Assembly: GCF_902686445.1 (NCBI RefSeq)
Contig: NC_062213.1
Location: forward strand, 8,243,241 to 8,307,240
Origin: Sciurus carolinensis
Lineage: Eukaryota > Chordata > Mammalia > Rodentia > Sciuridae
Direction of reading: 5' to 3'
DNA: 64,000 nucleotides
The notes beneath the pieces are model-generated. The model saw nothing but the letters and a program-made list of their open reading frames with translations, made no database searches and was not told the DNA's origin. Positions within the stretch are counted from its first letter, which is position 1, and each line of letters opens with the position of its first letter. Both the position numbers and the translations under genes were made by a program. Below, piece after piece: positions 22,801 to 34,070 of this stretch.

Positions 22801-23721
22801 AAGACCAGAGACCCTGCATCTTGTAGAAGAAAAAGTAGGTCCAAATCTTCAACTTGTTGGCTTAGGATCAGACTTCCTTAACAGGACTCCCATAGCACAA
22901 GAAATAAAAGCAAGAGTCAATAACTGGTACAGATTCAAACTAAATAACTTTCTCTCAGCAAAGGAAACTATTGCAATGTGAAGAGAGAGCCTACAGAGTG
23001 GGAGAAAATCTTTGCCACTCATACTTCAAATAGAGCACTAATTTCCAGAATCTATAAAGAACTCAAAAAACTCTACACCAAGAATACAAATAACCCAATC
23101 AACAAATGGGCTAAGGATATGAACAGACGCTTCACAGAAGAAGATCTACAAGCAATCAACAAACATATGAAAAAATGTTCTCCATCTTTAGTAATAAGAG
23201 AAATGCAAATCAAAACTACACTAAGATTCCATCTCACCCCAATCAGAATGGAATTATCAAGAATACAAGCAACAATAGGTGTTGGCGAGGGTGTGGGGGA
23301 AAAGGTACACTCATACATTGCTGGTGGGACTGCAAATTAGTGCAGCCACTCTGGAAAGCAGTGTGGAGATAGATTCCTTAGAAAACTTGGAATGGACCCA
23401 CCATTTGACTCAGCTATCCCACTCCTCGGCCTATACCCAAAGGACTTAAAATCAGCATACTACAGAGATACAGCTACATCAATGTTCATAGTTGCTCAAT
23501 TCATAATAGCCAGACTGTGGAACCAACCTAGATGTCCTTCAATTGATGAATGGATAAAGAAACTGTGATATATATATACAATGGAATATTACTCAGTTAT
23601 AAAGAATAATAAAATTATGGCATTTGCAGGCAAATGGATGAAATTGGAGAATATCATGCTAAGTGAGATAAGCCAATCTCAAAAAACCAAAGGACGAAGG
23701 ATCTTGCTGTTAAGCGGATGA
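19899..23721 (+). pseudogene. L1 ORF2 (endonuclease-reverse transcriptase, broken)
   Basis: ORF2p nicks target DNA and reverse-transcribes RNA. The frame starts at ATG 19899. An APE-type endonuclease region is visible (ITLNLNGLNS near the start, CCLQETHL, and FSAAHGTFSKIDH..LSDHNG near 20470-20600). The reverse transcriptase shows [14 protein letters not shown] (21300-21345), [14 protein letters not shown] (21863-21904) and the catalytic box FVDDMILY (21987-22010). The zinc-knuckle region near 23290-23350 includes [14 protein letters not shown] stop ends the first frame at 20160-20162, and frame changes occur near 20165-20380, 21715, 22250, 22700 and 22980, so it is inactive. Confidence 0.88.
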
Positions 23722-23957
23722 TGACACATAATGGGGGATGGGAGGGAGGCAAGAATGAAGGAAGGAGGGACTGTATAGAGGGAAAAGAGGGGTGGAAGGG
23801 GTGGGGGGGAAGGAAAAAATAACAGAATGAATCAAACCTCATTACCCTATGTGAATGTATGATTATGCAAATGGTATGCTGTTACTCCATGTACAAACAG
23901 AAACAACATGTATCCCATTTGTTTACAATAAAAATAAATTAAAATTAAAAAAAAAAG
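23722..23957 (+). other. L1 3' UTR and A-rich tail
   Basis: A G-rich stretch ('gggaggga' type) near 23740-23815 is followed by the ~130-bp terminal block that recurs at 10741-11111 and, inverted, at 43409 on. It ends in 'aataaattaaaatt' plus a run of A. Confidence 0.75.
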
Positions 23958-25669
23958 AAATCTAAATGGAATAGTCGGTACTCTTTTTCTTAACCCAGGG
24001 GTCAGTTAAGGGATGATACAAGGAACTCAAGAGAGGAGCTTTACCAAAATGACAGCTGGACGTTGCGGAGAGTCCCCAGGCACTTGGCCCAGTACGTAGA
24101 ATGAATGGGAGCAGAATGAGTGAGGGAATCTGCCCAGCTCGTGGCAGCTGGGGAGCAGAGAGAGGGAGAGAGAGGAAGGGGCCAGAGAAACGCTTCCCAG
24201 CACACTCCCAGGGACCATCTCCCTCCAGCTGTCCCGCTTCCCAGTCGTCCATCCAGCTGTGGGTAGAGTGACCCCCCACTGAGCACAGAGCCTCACCATC
24301 CCATCTTTGCCTAAAAAATCCCACCTCTGACCCTTCCTGCTTTTGGAGACCATGTTTTCAACACATGAAATTTAGGGGACATTTCAGATACAAAGTTTCC
24401 AAGAAGAGATGCCAGTTTAGCAAGCTTCAAGTTTACCAAGCTTCAGGACCATCCACACCAGGGGAAGATTTTGAAAAATACTAGCAGGAGTCAACTTCTG
24501 CTGCACCATTCATTCATTCCGATTTTTAAACAAACTTTACCATCTGTGCAAAGGGCAGCAAGGAATGTTTCTAAACCCTTGTGATTAAGTCTTGATTACA
24601 ATAAAAGTTGTACAATCCGAAGTCACAAATGTTGTTCTTTAGCAGAAATCTTAATGAGAAGCTGTTAACCCAAATCCTTTAGAGAACCCGGAGTGCTGGA
24701 CCAGCCTTTATCCTTTAGTTATAAAAATAAAAAGGTAAAGTAGAAAGTTCGAAAATATTTATACAGCAGTTATCGGATTTAAGTTGAATTTATCTTTCTC
24801 TGTAGCCGGGTCACTGGGTTACATTTCCATACTCGTTTGCCAAGAAATATTACTTTCAGTATATTTCAATGATTCTAAGGATCAGACTCGTAACCTTGTC
24901 ACTCTGAATATTTGTTTAGGAAACTACACAGGTTCAAATATTTAACTGCAGAAAACCATGATAATTCACTGGTCAGTGTTTCTATAAACAGGCAACTTCG
25001 CTGACCATCTCTGATCATTTTCTTACTGTATGACTCAGCTCTCTAGATCTTAATATCATAGTATAAATACGAAACGGATTTTTTTAGGATTGGGAAAACA
25101 TATATAGAAATTTCTTTTTCTTTCTGTTATTTTGAAATAGAAAAATATAATAAATGACCTAAAGTATTAATTTTCAAATAAGACAGAATCTGCAGGTGAG
25201 AACCATCAACGAATGCTAAAATTAGTAGTAAAAGTTGAAGAGTCACTGGATTTCTACACAAGTTTCAAGTGATGCCACCAGAATAGTGACTTTGGAGCCG
25301 ATGAACGTGGCAGAGACTACATTACCAAGTGATCAAAGTTAACAGCACCAATTACAGAGAAAACCAATATCATGTGCCTCTTGATAGGAAGCACAGTAAA
25401 GAACAAAACATCGCTTCTGTGGTCTTTTCTGTCAGACAGAATCCTGAATCTAACCACAAGGAGACATGAGACAAACAGGAAAGTCAACAAAATAATTGGC
25501 TTGCACTCTTCAAAAACATCAATGGCATGAAAGACTTCAGAACTCTCCCAGATTAAAGAGGCCTGGAGACGTGGCAGCTGACTGCGAGGCAGGATCGGGG
25601 ATGGGATTTTGCTGCTAAGGATGTCATTGAGACAGTTGGTGCAAGAACACAGTTCAGCACGGTAGCTGT
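23958..25669. other. Long unique stretch, AT-rich in its second half
   Basis: I recognise no repeat over 1.7 kb. From about 24500 to 25200 it is unusually AT-rich with few repeats of any age. Minus-strand ORFs at 23962-24353 overlap each other in three frames and have no family match. Confidence 0.45.
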
Positions 25670-25975
25670 GTTAATTTTCTGCTTTGGGTGTTTACACTGG
25701 GGGTGAGGTTAAAGAATGTCCCTGGTTTGGGGATATACTCACTAAAGTGCTTAGGGATAAATAGGCATCGTACCTACAACTTACTCTCAAATGGGTCCAA
25801 AAAGCATATTTTAAGAAAGAGGAAGAGAACAGGAGTGAGGCAGAGGGAGAGGAGGACAGCGGGAAGCCACACGGGGTGGTGTTCATCTCTGGGGCGTCAT
25901 TGTACTTGGCATTATTTTTGCAACTTTTCTGTTATGTCTAAAATCATATCAAAATAAAAAGTAATAGGAAGGCAC
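25670..25975 (+). repeat. Ancient LINE 3'-end-like repeat
   Basis: 'tactctcaaatgggtccaaa', 'ttgcaacttttctgttatgt' and 'tatcaaaataaaaag' resemble the 3' end of an old L1-type element with a decayed A-rich tail. Subfamily not determined. Confidence 0.4.
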
Positions 25976-26755
25976 AATTTCAACCTCATCCACAAGAAGA
26001 GGTTCGCCATGGGCCCTCTCAGTCCCCAAAGCACCTTGAAACGGAGGCCTCCATGGCGGCCTTCCCTCCCGTTGGCTTCCCTGCTTCAGGCGTGGGCTCT
26101 TGGAAGGCAGAAATGTGTCACTTTGCATTCTGTTTCCCAAGCCCCTCGTAAGGGGCCTGTCACCATTGGAACCTTCCAGCCTGGCCATCATCTCCAGATA
26201 GGGGTTCACCTTTTCTGCCTGTGTGCCTCTGCCAAAGCCACCATGTATGGGCCTGATTTTCCAAATGTGACATTCCAGTAAGGCCAGGGAACTCATTTCA
26301 AGATGAAAAAAGTGCTACAGCCAGGATTAGTTCCAGGTATACACACGCCCCAAAGCAGCCAGCCTTATGGGTTGGAGCAGACAGCTCAGTGACAGCTCTA
26401 GGGGAACACATCACAGTCTTAGGGCTCTGTGGTGAGTGGTGTGTCATGCCACCCAAATTACTGTGCTCCGTAGGGATAGAGCCTTCATTTACCCAACCAG
26501 CAACTGTCCACTCCAAGTTGGGTCACTCTGAATAGGTTTCTTATGGCCGAAGAAAACCACCTGCCACTTTGCCCTGGTCTCCCTTTCCCTCCCTCCCCTC
26601 TGTAGCCCATATCTAAACTTCCTGGTTCCTAACTTGGAGAGATGACTGGACTCTGTGGTTTAGTTCTCTCCTTTCTTTCTTTTGGGAATGAGCCACAGCA
26701 GTAGTCTCAAGAACTGGAATCTATTGTGAGGACACAGGGAGTCACTGCAGTATTT
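25976..26755. other. Unique non-coding sequence
   Basis: No repeat or gene seen. Overlapping ORFs on both strands at 25949-26296 lack domains. Confidence 0.4.
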
Positions 26756-27070
26756 TAAGCAGAGACATGAGGGCTGCATGTCTTTCATTTCTCCCTTACA
26801 TCTTCTGCCCTTTGCATCTTCTGTTCCTCTGGGTAGAATGCTTGTCCCTTCACTCTCTACCTCTTCTCTTGATTAACTTCCACTCATTCTTTAGGACAAA
26901 TATTACATGGCACTTTCTCCAGGAAGACTTCTTTGACTTTTTCAGCATTTATAACCTATATTGTATTCTTAGTCCAGGTTCATTTGTCTTCCCACTAGGC
27001 TGTAAGTCATCCTTTAATGCCATTCCCTACTTCCTGACATGTGGTAGTAATGAATTAATAATTTTAATAT
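26756..27070 (+). repeat. L2 3' region
   Basis: It follows the L2 ORF2 end and 3' UTR order: 'tgttcctctgggtagaatgc', 'ccaggaagacttctttgact', 'ggctgtaagtcatcctt'. It is diverged but in register. Confidence 0.7.
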
Positions 27071-27610
27071 GAATGATTACCCTGAATTCAGCCTGACCTG
27101 AAGGCTCAAATCTCTAGGACCACCTTCCAATAATCTATTTCTTACCTCTCATCTTCAAATGCATTCTTCATTACTTAATCTGTGAAAATGGAACTGGATC
27201 CTTTAAATACTGTATTTTGCCCTTTGCCAGCTGACAAAAATTAAGCTTTATCAGTACAGGGCATTTGAGAGACACTACAAGGAGAAGCAAATCTTTTCCT
27301 CCTGATTCAGGGTACAACTTGGGCAGACTCCTGGGGCACACACTGCTTTCCTCAGGGCCCAGTTCCTGCAGCACAGTTGGCTCCCCACCATCTGGCTCCT
27401 GCAGGGCACAGCAGCTAGCAACATTCCTGGCAGCTCCTTCAAGTGACTTTGCAGCAAAGGGCCTCCATGAGATACCTGCTCTGAACAGGTTTCCTTGAGC
27501 CCCTGAAAAAGAAGATTTATGGTAGGGTCCGTATTATGTGTTTCCAGTAAGCTCCACTGGCAGGCACCACAGAAACTTCCCAGCCTTTCAGTGAGTCTCA
27601 GTCATCTCAG
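27071..27610. other. Unique non-coding sequence
   Basis: No repeat or gene recognised. Confidence 0.4.
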
Positions 27611-28440
27611 GCATGCCATCTCCACCATTCCAACTCAGACATTCCACCCCAACCAGGTCATCTCCACCCTTCCATGTCCACCATTCCATGTCAACCATTC
27701 CATGTCCACAATTCCATGTTCACTATTCCATGTCTGCCATTCCATGTCCACCATTCCAAGTCCACCCTTCCATCTCCACCATTCCATGTCCACCTTTCCA
27801 TCTCCACCATTCCATGTCCACTATTCCATGTTCACCATTCCATGTCCACCATTCCAAGTCCACCCTTCCATCTCCACCATTCCATGTCCACCATTCCATG
27901 TTCACCATTCCATCTCCACCATTCCATGTCCACCATTCTATGTCCACCATTCCATGTCCACCATTCCATGTTCATCATTCCAAGTCCACCATTCCAAGTC
28001 CACCATTGCATGTTCACCATTCCAAGTCCACAATTCCATCTCCACCATTCCATGTTCACCATTCCAAGTCCACCATTCCATGCTTACCATTCCAAGTCCA
28101 CCATTCCATCTCCACCATTCCAAGTCCACCATTCCATGTCCGCCATTCCATGTCCACCATTCCATGTCCACCATTCCTTGTCCACCATTCCATGTCCACA
28201 TTCCATGTCCACCATTCCAAGTCCACCATTCCATGTCCACCATTCCATCTCCACCCTCTCACCTCCACCATTCCATTCCATCATTCCATCTTGGCAATGC
28301 CATCTCCACCATTCTGTCTCAGCCATTCTGTCTCCACCATTCCATGTTCACCATTCCATGTTCGCCATTCCTTTTCCATCATTCCATCTCAGCCATACCA
28401 TCTCTGCTATCCCATCTCAGCCATTTCACTTCAGCCCAGG
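27611..28440. repeat. 14-bp minisatellite, about 59 units
   Basis: The unit is ccattcc(a/t)(t/a)(g/c)tcca, mainly 'ccattccatgtcca' with variants 'ccattccaagtcca' and 'cccttccatctcca'. The centre is the most regular and both edges decay. Because the unit is not a multiple of three and contains no stop in any of its six frames, three overlapping plus-strand ORFs (271-321 codons) and several minus-strand ORFs run through it. They translate into 14-residue periodic nonsense (HSMSTIPCPPFHV-type), not genes. Confidence 0.95.
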
Positions 28441-28496
28441 CTGGATCTCTGCCCAGGTTGCATCTCAGTCCTGTGATGCCTTAGGGTGATGGCTGT

Positions 28497-28925
28497 TTAT
28501 TTTAGTCAACTTCTTTGCTGCTGGGACTAAAGTATCTAACCAGCACAGTTGTAGAGGAGGAAACGTTTATTTGAGGGTTCACCGTTTCAGAGATCTTAAT
28601 TCATAGAAGGCCGGCTCCATTCAGTGAGATTTGAAGTGAGGTTGAACATCATGGCAGAATGTGTGGCAGAGGGAAGCAACTCACATGCGATCAGGAAGCA
28701 GAGAGAGAGTCTCCACTTGCCAGATGCAAATGCATACCCCAAAACCATGCCCCAATTCCCACCTCCTTCAGCCACACCCTACCACTTCAGTTACCACTCA
28801 GGTAAATGGGTATTTAATTCACTGATTGGGTTAAAGTTCTCATAACACAATCATTTCTTCTCTGAACCTTCTTGCATTGTCTTGCATGTGAGCTTTTGGG
28901 GGGTACCACATCTAAACCATAACAC
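28497..28925 (-). mobile_element. MST-like MaLR solo LTR, copy 1
   Basis: Reverse-complement order of an MST/THE1-type LTR: 'ggaaacgtttatttgagggt' (tail end), 'atggcagaatgtgtggcaga', 'ccacctccttcagccacacc', 'gtaccacatctaaaccataa'. It is closely related to the copies at 54300 and 59365. Confidence 0.65.
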
Positions 28926-30619
28926 TGACTTTGTATTGGTGCTAGATATAGCTTTAATTTTAGAGTTGGTTTAACTTTTCAAGCCAATGCCTCACTACCC
29001 CATCATGTGTTGCCATCAATACTTCCTTAAATCAAACTACCCCTGTTCATACATATTTGTGCACTTTTCTTACTTTGTTGTATCCTAATACAACCAACCA
29101 CTGACAGTATCCAGACTAATGCACAAGTAAAAAATAAGTAAATGAAGTGCTAAATATCTTTGAGCCCTGGGGGCCATGAGGGTACAAGGGAAGGTTCTTA
29201 ACTCATCTAGAGAAGATGATGACAAGCTACACTCTGAAGGATAATCCATTTGTCTTCACTCTTCTATAGCAAGATACCTGGGCTACTGAGGCCTTGTTGA
29301 GTATGGTGCTCCAGAAGAACTTTCCCAGCGCTTCTAGTTAGGAGCCGTCTCCCATTCAGGGTCCCCATGATTGAATTTCCAACCTCTCTTGTAGTCAAGT
29401 CTGTCCACGTGACTCAGTTGAGGCCATGGGACTAGGAATGAATGAGGGACGTCTGAGTTGCCCACTGTGACTGCCAACATGCAATCCTGACTCCCTCTCC
29501 CCTTCATCAAACTGAGCGGAGAGGACTCCAAGGAAGAAGAGACACAGGAAGAAGAGACCTGAGCGTCTGAGTGTCTGCGAGGAACCTGCCCTGCTGTCAC
29601 AGTATCAGATAGTAATATCAGTGAAAAGTAAATATTCACCGTGTTCAACACTGATATTTCTCCCCTGCCTTGATCATTTATTTGTCCACTAAACTATGAC
29701 ATACTCAAGAAGAGACTCTCACCAAATCAGCTCTATGTACCTAGCACCTGGCTGCAATGTATACTCAGTAAATGTTCTTTTGGTATGTCCCCAGATGGTC
29801 ACCTTGCTCCTAAGTTTTTAAAATCTTAGTGAAATTAGTTTGAGCTTCACATCCAGTGCAATCTCCTCAAAGATCTAGTAGCAGAGGCAGGGAAGGGAAA
29901 TATTTTCCTGTTGTCCCTGGCTCTAAGTTCCTACTCTCTGGCCTCTTATTCCTGTTTTATAACCTCTTGCCCCAGATGTGACCCTTGACTCTCACTCTTG
30001 ATTTACACACTAAATCTTGCTTACATAAGGCATTTGGGCTTCTTGTAGGATTTACTAAATATTTGAGAAGAGTGGAGTCATTGCACTAACGCAGTGCAAA
30101 TAATAATCAATTGTTCTAAAAACTACTCGGGAGAATAATATCATTGGGAATGATGGAATAAAGAAAAACTAATGCACTCCTCCATAAAGCAACAAGAACA
30201 TGAGCAACAATTTAAAATAAACTTTTTCAGGACTCCAAAAATTAACTAAAGGCTTGCAACAATCTAGGAAGCATTTATTAAAGTAAAATGACTGAATCTC
30301 ATTTTTAAAATAACCAAGACAAGTCGTATGACATCTTTAACCCTGCCTGTTTCCATCCCTCTCTCCCCAGCTCCATGGTAGACTTGAAAACCAGCAGCAC
30401 TAAGTCACGGTGAATGCCAAAAGCCTACAAGTCACTCAGAGGCTGAAGCTCTTGCAGGCTCCCATGCTGAAGGACTGCCACGCTTTGACATGTCCAGCAG
30501 TTCTCTGGAAAACTTCATTTGCAGGATTTGTCTTATTTGAACTGATCCAGGGCTTGCCCAGTGGGAAGATCCTTTTTCCGAGGGCATTTGTGGAAAACAT
30601 TTAGAAGTAATCGTTAAAC
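28926..30619. other. Long mostly unique stretch
   Basis: I recognise no clear repeat, apart from a possible decayed LTR or DNA-element piece at 29300-29640. No gene seen. Confidence 0.4.
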
Positions 30620-33600
30620 AGAGCAGCAGCCTGAGACAGTGTCAACACCTAGGGCAAAACATAAGCTGGCCAAAACAATGCAAAAGAAAAAGAGGTGGAT
30701 GAACTGTCCACAGGGCACTCTGAAAAATTCCTGAAGATCCAGCAGGGCACATGGATGGGTAGGTGTGCTCAAGCCTAAGAAAGACCTGAGTAGGCTCCAA
30801 GTTCTCACCCCTGGCTGTGTTGTGTGAGCAAGAAGCAAAAGCTAAGAAAGAGCTGCAAATTACAAGAATGAGTGTTGAGTACATACCCCAAGCACTGAGA
30901 GAGCCCTTTGGCATAGTCTTAGGGAATAATTTTTCCCAGGCATTTAAAGAAATAACTGTCTAATTACTACCTGACCACTAAGCTAACCACACAGAGACTA
31001 CAATGGCTACAAACAAGAAAGAATAAAAAACTTAATAGAATTAGTTTAGGGAAGTCACTAGAAAAACAAATATCAATAACAATAAGCAATAACAAACTAA
31101 AGTTTCTAAACAACAACAAAAAAATAGCAATAATACTAAACCCTGGCAAGGTGAGAGAACCTGATTTTCAGAATTGGCACAATTATATTATTTCAACAGT
31201 CCAGTTTCCAGTTAAAAAAATATGAAACTTGAAAAGAAAAAATAAATTACACAGGGGAAAAAGTAGTCATTAGGAATTATCCCTGAGAAAGTTCAAAAGT
31301 TTGATTCACTAAATAAAGACGTGAAATCAACTACCTTATGTTTAAAAAGTTAAAGGAAACCATGCTAAAGAACTATAAAGGAAGAATGCAACAATGTGTC
31401 ACCAAATAGAATAAAAGATATATTTTTAAAAAAATAAAAACTAAATAGAAATTCCAGAGTTGAAAAGTACAATGAATAAAACAAAAATTCACCAGAGGGA
31501 CTCAACAGCACATTTGAGAAGAAGAAGAAAAAATCATCAAACTTCAGATTAGATAAACTGAGATTATCTTACCTGAGGAACAGAAAGAAAAGAGAATGAA
31601 GAAAACTGAACAATCTCAAAGACCCATGAGACACGATCAAGTGGATCAATATGTGCTTACTGGGCGCAACAGAAGTTGAAAAGAAATAGGTAAGGGCTCA
31701 AAAGTATTTGAAGAAATAATAGCCAAAACTTCTCAAATTTGATTTAAAAGCACTAACCTGTACCTCCAAGAAGCTGAGCAAACTCCAAATAGGTTAAACT
31801 CAAAGAAATCCACACCTAGACACATCATAAACTGTTGAAGAAAAGAATCCTAAAAGTAGCAAGAAAGAAGTGACTTATCACATACAAGATATCGTTAGCA
31901 ATATTATTACGTAGTTAGTAGTCTTATCCTTAACAATATTTCTCATCAGGTAGTGGGATAACACGTCCACATTGCTGAAAGAAAAATCTCAAGAACTCTA
32001 TATCCTCCAAAGCTCTTTCACAATACAACAGTCAACAAATAAAGAATAGACAGAACTTTCTCCACCCTGTAATGACCATCAACAAAAAAAGAAAAAGAAA
32101 AACAAGAGTTAACAGCATACTTAATGATGAAAAATTGAGTTTCCTGTTTAAAATTTGGAAGAATGTCCATTCTCACCACTTGTATTCAACATTGTACTGG
32201 TGGATCTGACCAAGAAAAAATAGGCTAGAAAAGGGGGAGGAGCATCAAGGTTGGAAGAAAAGAAGTAAATCTACCTTTATTCAGATGACATGATCTTATA
32301 TAGAGAGCTAATAAATGAATTCATTAAAATTACAGGGTATAAGATCAATATAAAAATCAGTTACATTTCTGTATGCTAACAATGAGCAATTCAAAAATGA
32401 AATTAAGAAAACAATTTCATTTACAATGGCATCAAAATGAATTAAATACTTAGGAATAAATTTTTCAATGAAGTGCAAAATTTAAACTAACTATAAAACA
32501 CTGTTGAAAACAATTAAAAACCTGAAAAAAAGGGAGAGATGTCCCATGTTCTAGCACTGGAAGACTTAATATTGTTAGGATGTTAATACTCCCTGATAAC
32601 TCTCCAAACTCAATGTAGTCCCCGTGAAAATTTTAGCTACCTTCATTTGCAGAAATTAACAAGATGATCCTAAAATTTATATAGAAATGCCAGGAGCCCA
32701 GAATGACTAAAACAAACTTGAAAAGGAAGAACAAAGTTGAAGGACTCACACTTCCCAATTTCAAAATTTGCTAGAAGGCCTGGTTATCAACAGACTGTGG
32801 TACTGGAATAAGAATAGATACATACATGAATGAATAGAAGTCAAAGACCAGAAATATACCTTATACTTATGATGAATTTATTTCCGACGTGTGCACCATG
32901 TCAATTCAATAGAGGAAATAAATAACACTGGTTTCAGGCACTCTTTTGATGTGCACACAAAAGAATGAATGTGAACCTTCACTTTATGCCATTTATAAAA
33001 ATTAATTCAAAATAGGTCAGAGACCAAAATGCGAGAGTTAACACTATAAGATACGTGGAGAGAACAAATAGGCATAAATGTTCATGACCTTAGGTTAGTC
33101 AATGATTTCTTAGATAAAACACCAAAAGCACAAACAACACAAGTTTTTAAAAATTGAACTTCATTAAAAATAAAAAACTTTTGGAAACTTTTGCAAGACA
33201 AGCCATTTAAAAAAAATAAATATACATATATATATATCATAAAAATATTTTTCTGTTTAGCAAAATGTTTCTCTATATATTTTCATAATAAAGCCATACA
33301 GTTATGTATTTTAAAAATCTCTTATTCTTTGAATCAAAATATCAAGAGGAAATGACAACCTATAGAATTGCAGAATATATTTGCAATCATACACCTGATA
33401 AGGGACTTGTATTCAAAATATATAAAGAATGCTTATTAATCAACAATAAAAAGATAAATAACTCAATTTTAATGGGTAAAGAATTAGAATATATATTTCT
33501 ATAATGTATATACAAATGGCCTATAAATACATGAAAAGATACTCAACATCATTCGTCATTAGGGAAAGGCAAATCTAAAGCACCATGGGAAACTACTTCA

Positions 33601-33763
33601 GACACACTAACATAACTATAATTTTAAAAAATTAAAGATGGATGTTGGCCAGGATGTGGAGAAATTGCAACCTTCACACTTTGCTAGAGACAACGTTAAA
33701 TGGTGCAACCCCTTTGGAAAAGAGTTTGCCAGCTCCTCACAAGAGTAAGCATCGAGTTACCGC
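30620..33763 (+). mobile_element. Old L1M-type element, heavily decayed
   Basis: Old L1 wording is visible in order: an ORF1-type tail ('ctagacacatcataaactgt'), 'tctcaccacttgtattcaac' (reverse-transcriptase region), 'cagatgacatgatcttatat' (remnant of the DD box), and the ORF2 C-terminal region 'ggatgtggagaaattgcaac' at about 33650. ORF2 is incomplete, with internal deletion, and has stops throughout. The left boundary is an estimate. Confidence 0.7.
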
Positions 33764-34010
33764 AAGTTGTAGACTGGATCTAGATATTGAAGGTGTGGTT
33801 GCCAAGGCAGCAGTGTTCAGAGGTGGGCTCTTGGGAAGTGACTGGGTCATGAGGGCCCAACCTCAGGAGCGGGTTACTCCACTGATGGATCAATAATTTG
33901 ATGATGTTATTAGGAGGTGGTGGAAACTGTAGGAGGTGGGGGCCTAGCTGGAGGAAAAAGTTACTGGGAGTGTGCCCAGAAGATATGACTTGTCCCTGGC
34001 CACACAACTT
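33764..34010 (+). repeat. MaLR LTR-like insertion
   Basis: 'gggaagtgactgggtcatga', 'ggatcaataatttgatgatg' and 'aggtgggggcctagctggag' resemble an MST/MLT-type LTR. It separates the L1M ORF2 end from an L1M-type 3' tail. Confidence 0.5.
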
Positions 34011-34012
34011 TA

Positions 34013-34070
34013 AAGGATGAATTTTATGGTGTGTGAATTATATTTCAATTTTTAAAATACAGAAATAAAA
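34013..34070 (+). repeat. L1M 3'-end remnant
   Basis: 'gatgaattttatggtgtgtg' plus 'aattatatttcaattt' is the typical end of an old L1 3' UTR. It is probably the tail of the L1M to the left, with most of the 3' UTR lost. Confidence 0.5.

Larger units (their letters stand above)
17430..23957 (+). mobile_element. Full-length, inactivated L1
   Basis: It has a 5' UTR with YY1-type motif, ORF1, ORF2 with endonuclease, reverse transcriptase and C-terminal zinc-knuckle regions, a 3' UTR and an A-rich tail. ORF1 and ORF2 both carry stops and frameshifts. Divergence is much lower than in the L1 at 8876. No convincing target-site duplication flanks it; only an A-rich 'aaaaagaaa' is shared with the left edge at 16145. 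Confidence 0.9.

Noticed and set aside
17430..23957. Possibility that the full-length L1 is still active
   Set aside because: ORF1 has two premature stops and a frameshift, and ORF2 has a stop in the endonuclease region and several frame changes, so it cannot act autonomously.
27611..28440. Minisatellite as a CRISPR-like or satellite II/III array
   Set aside because: There are no unique spacers between repeats, so it is not CRISPR-like. The shared ATTCC core with human satellites II/III is too short to claim kinship.
27519..28489. Three overlapping plus-strand ORFs of 271-321 codons and several minus-strand ORFs
   Set aside because: They arise from a 14-bp repeat with no stop codon in any frame. 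The translation only mirrors the repeat (14-residue period) and no initiation context or domain supports a protein.
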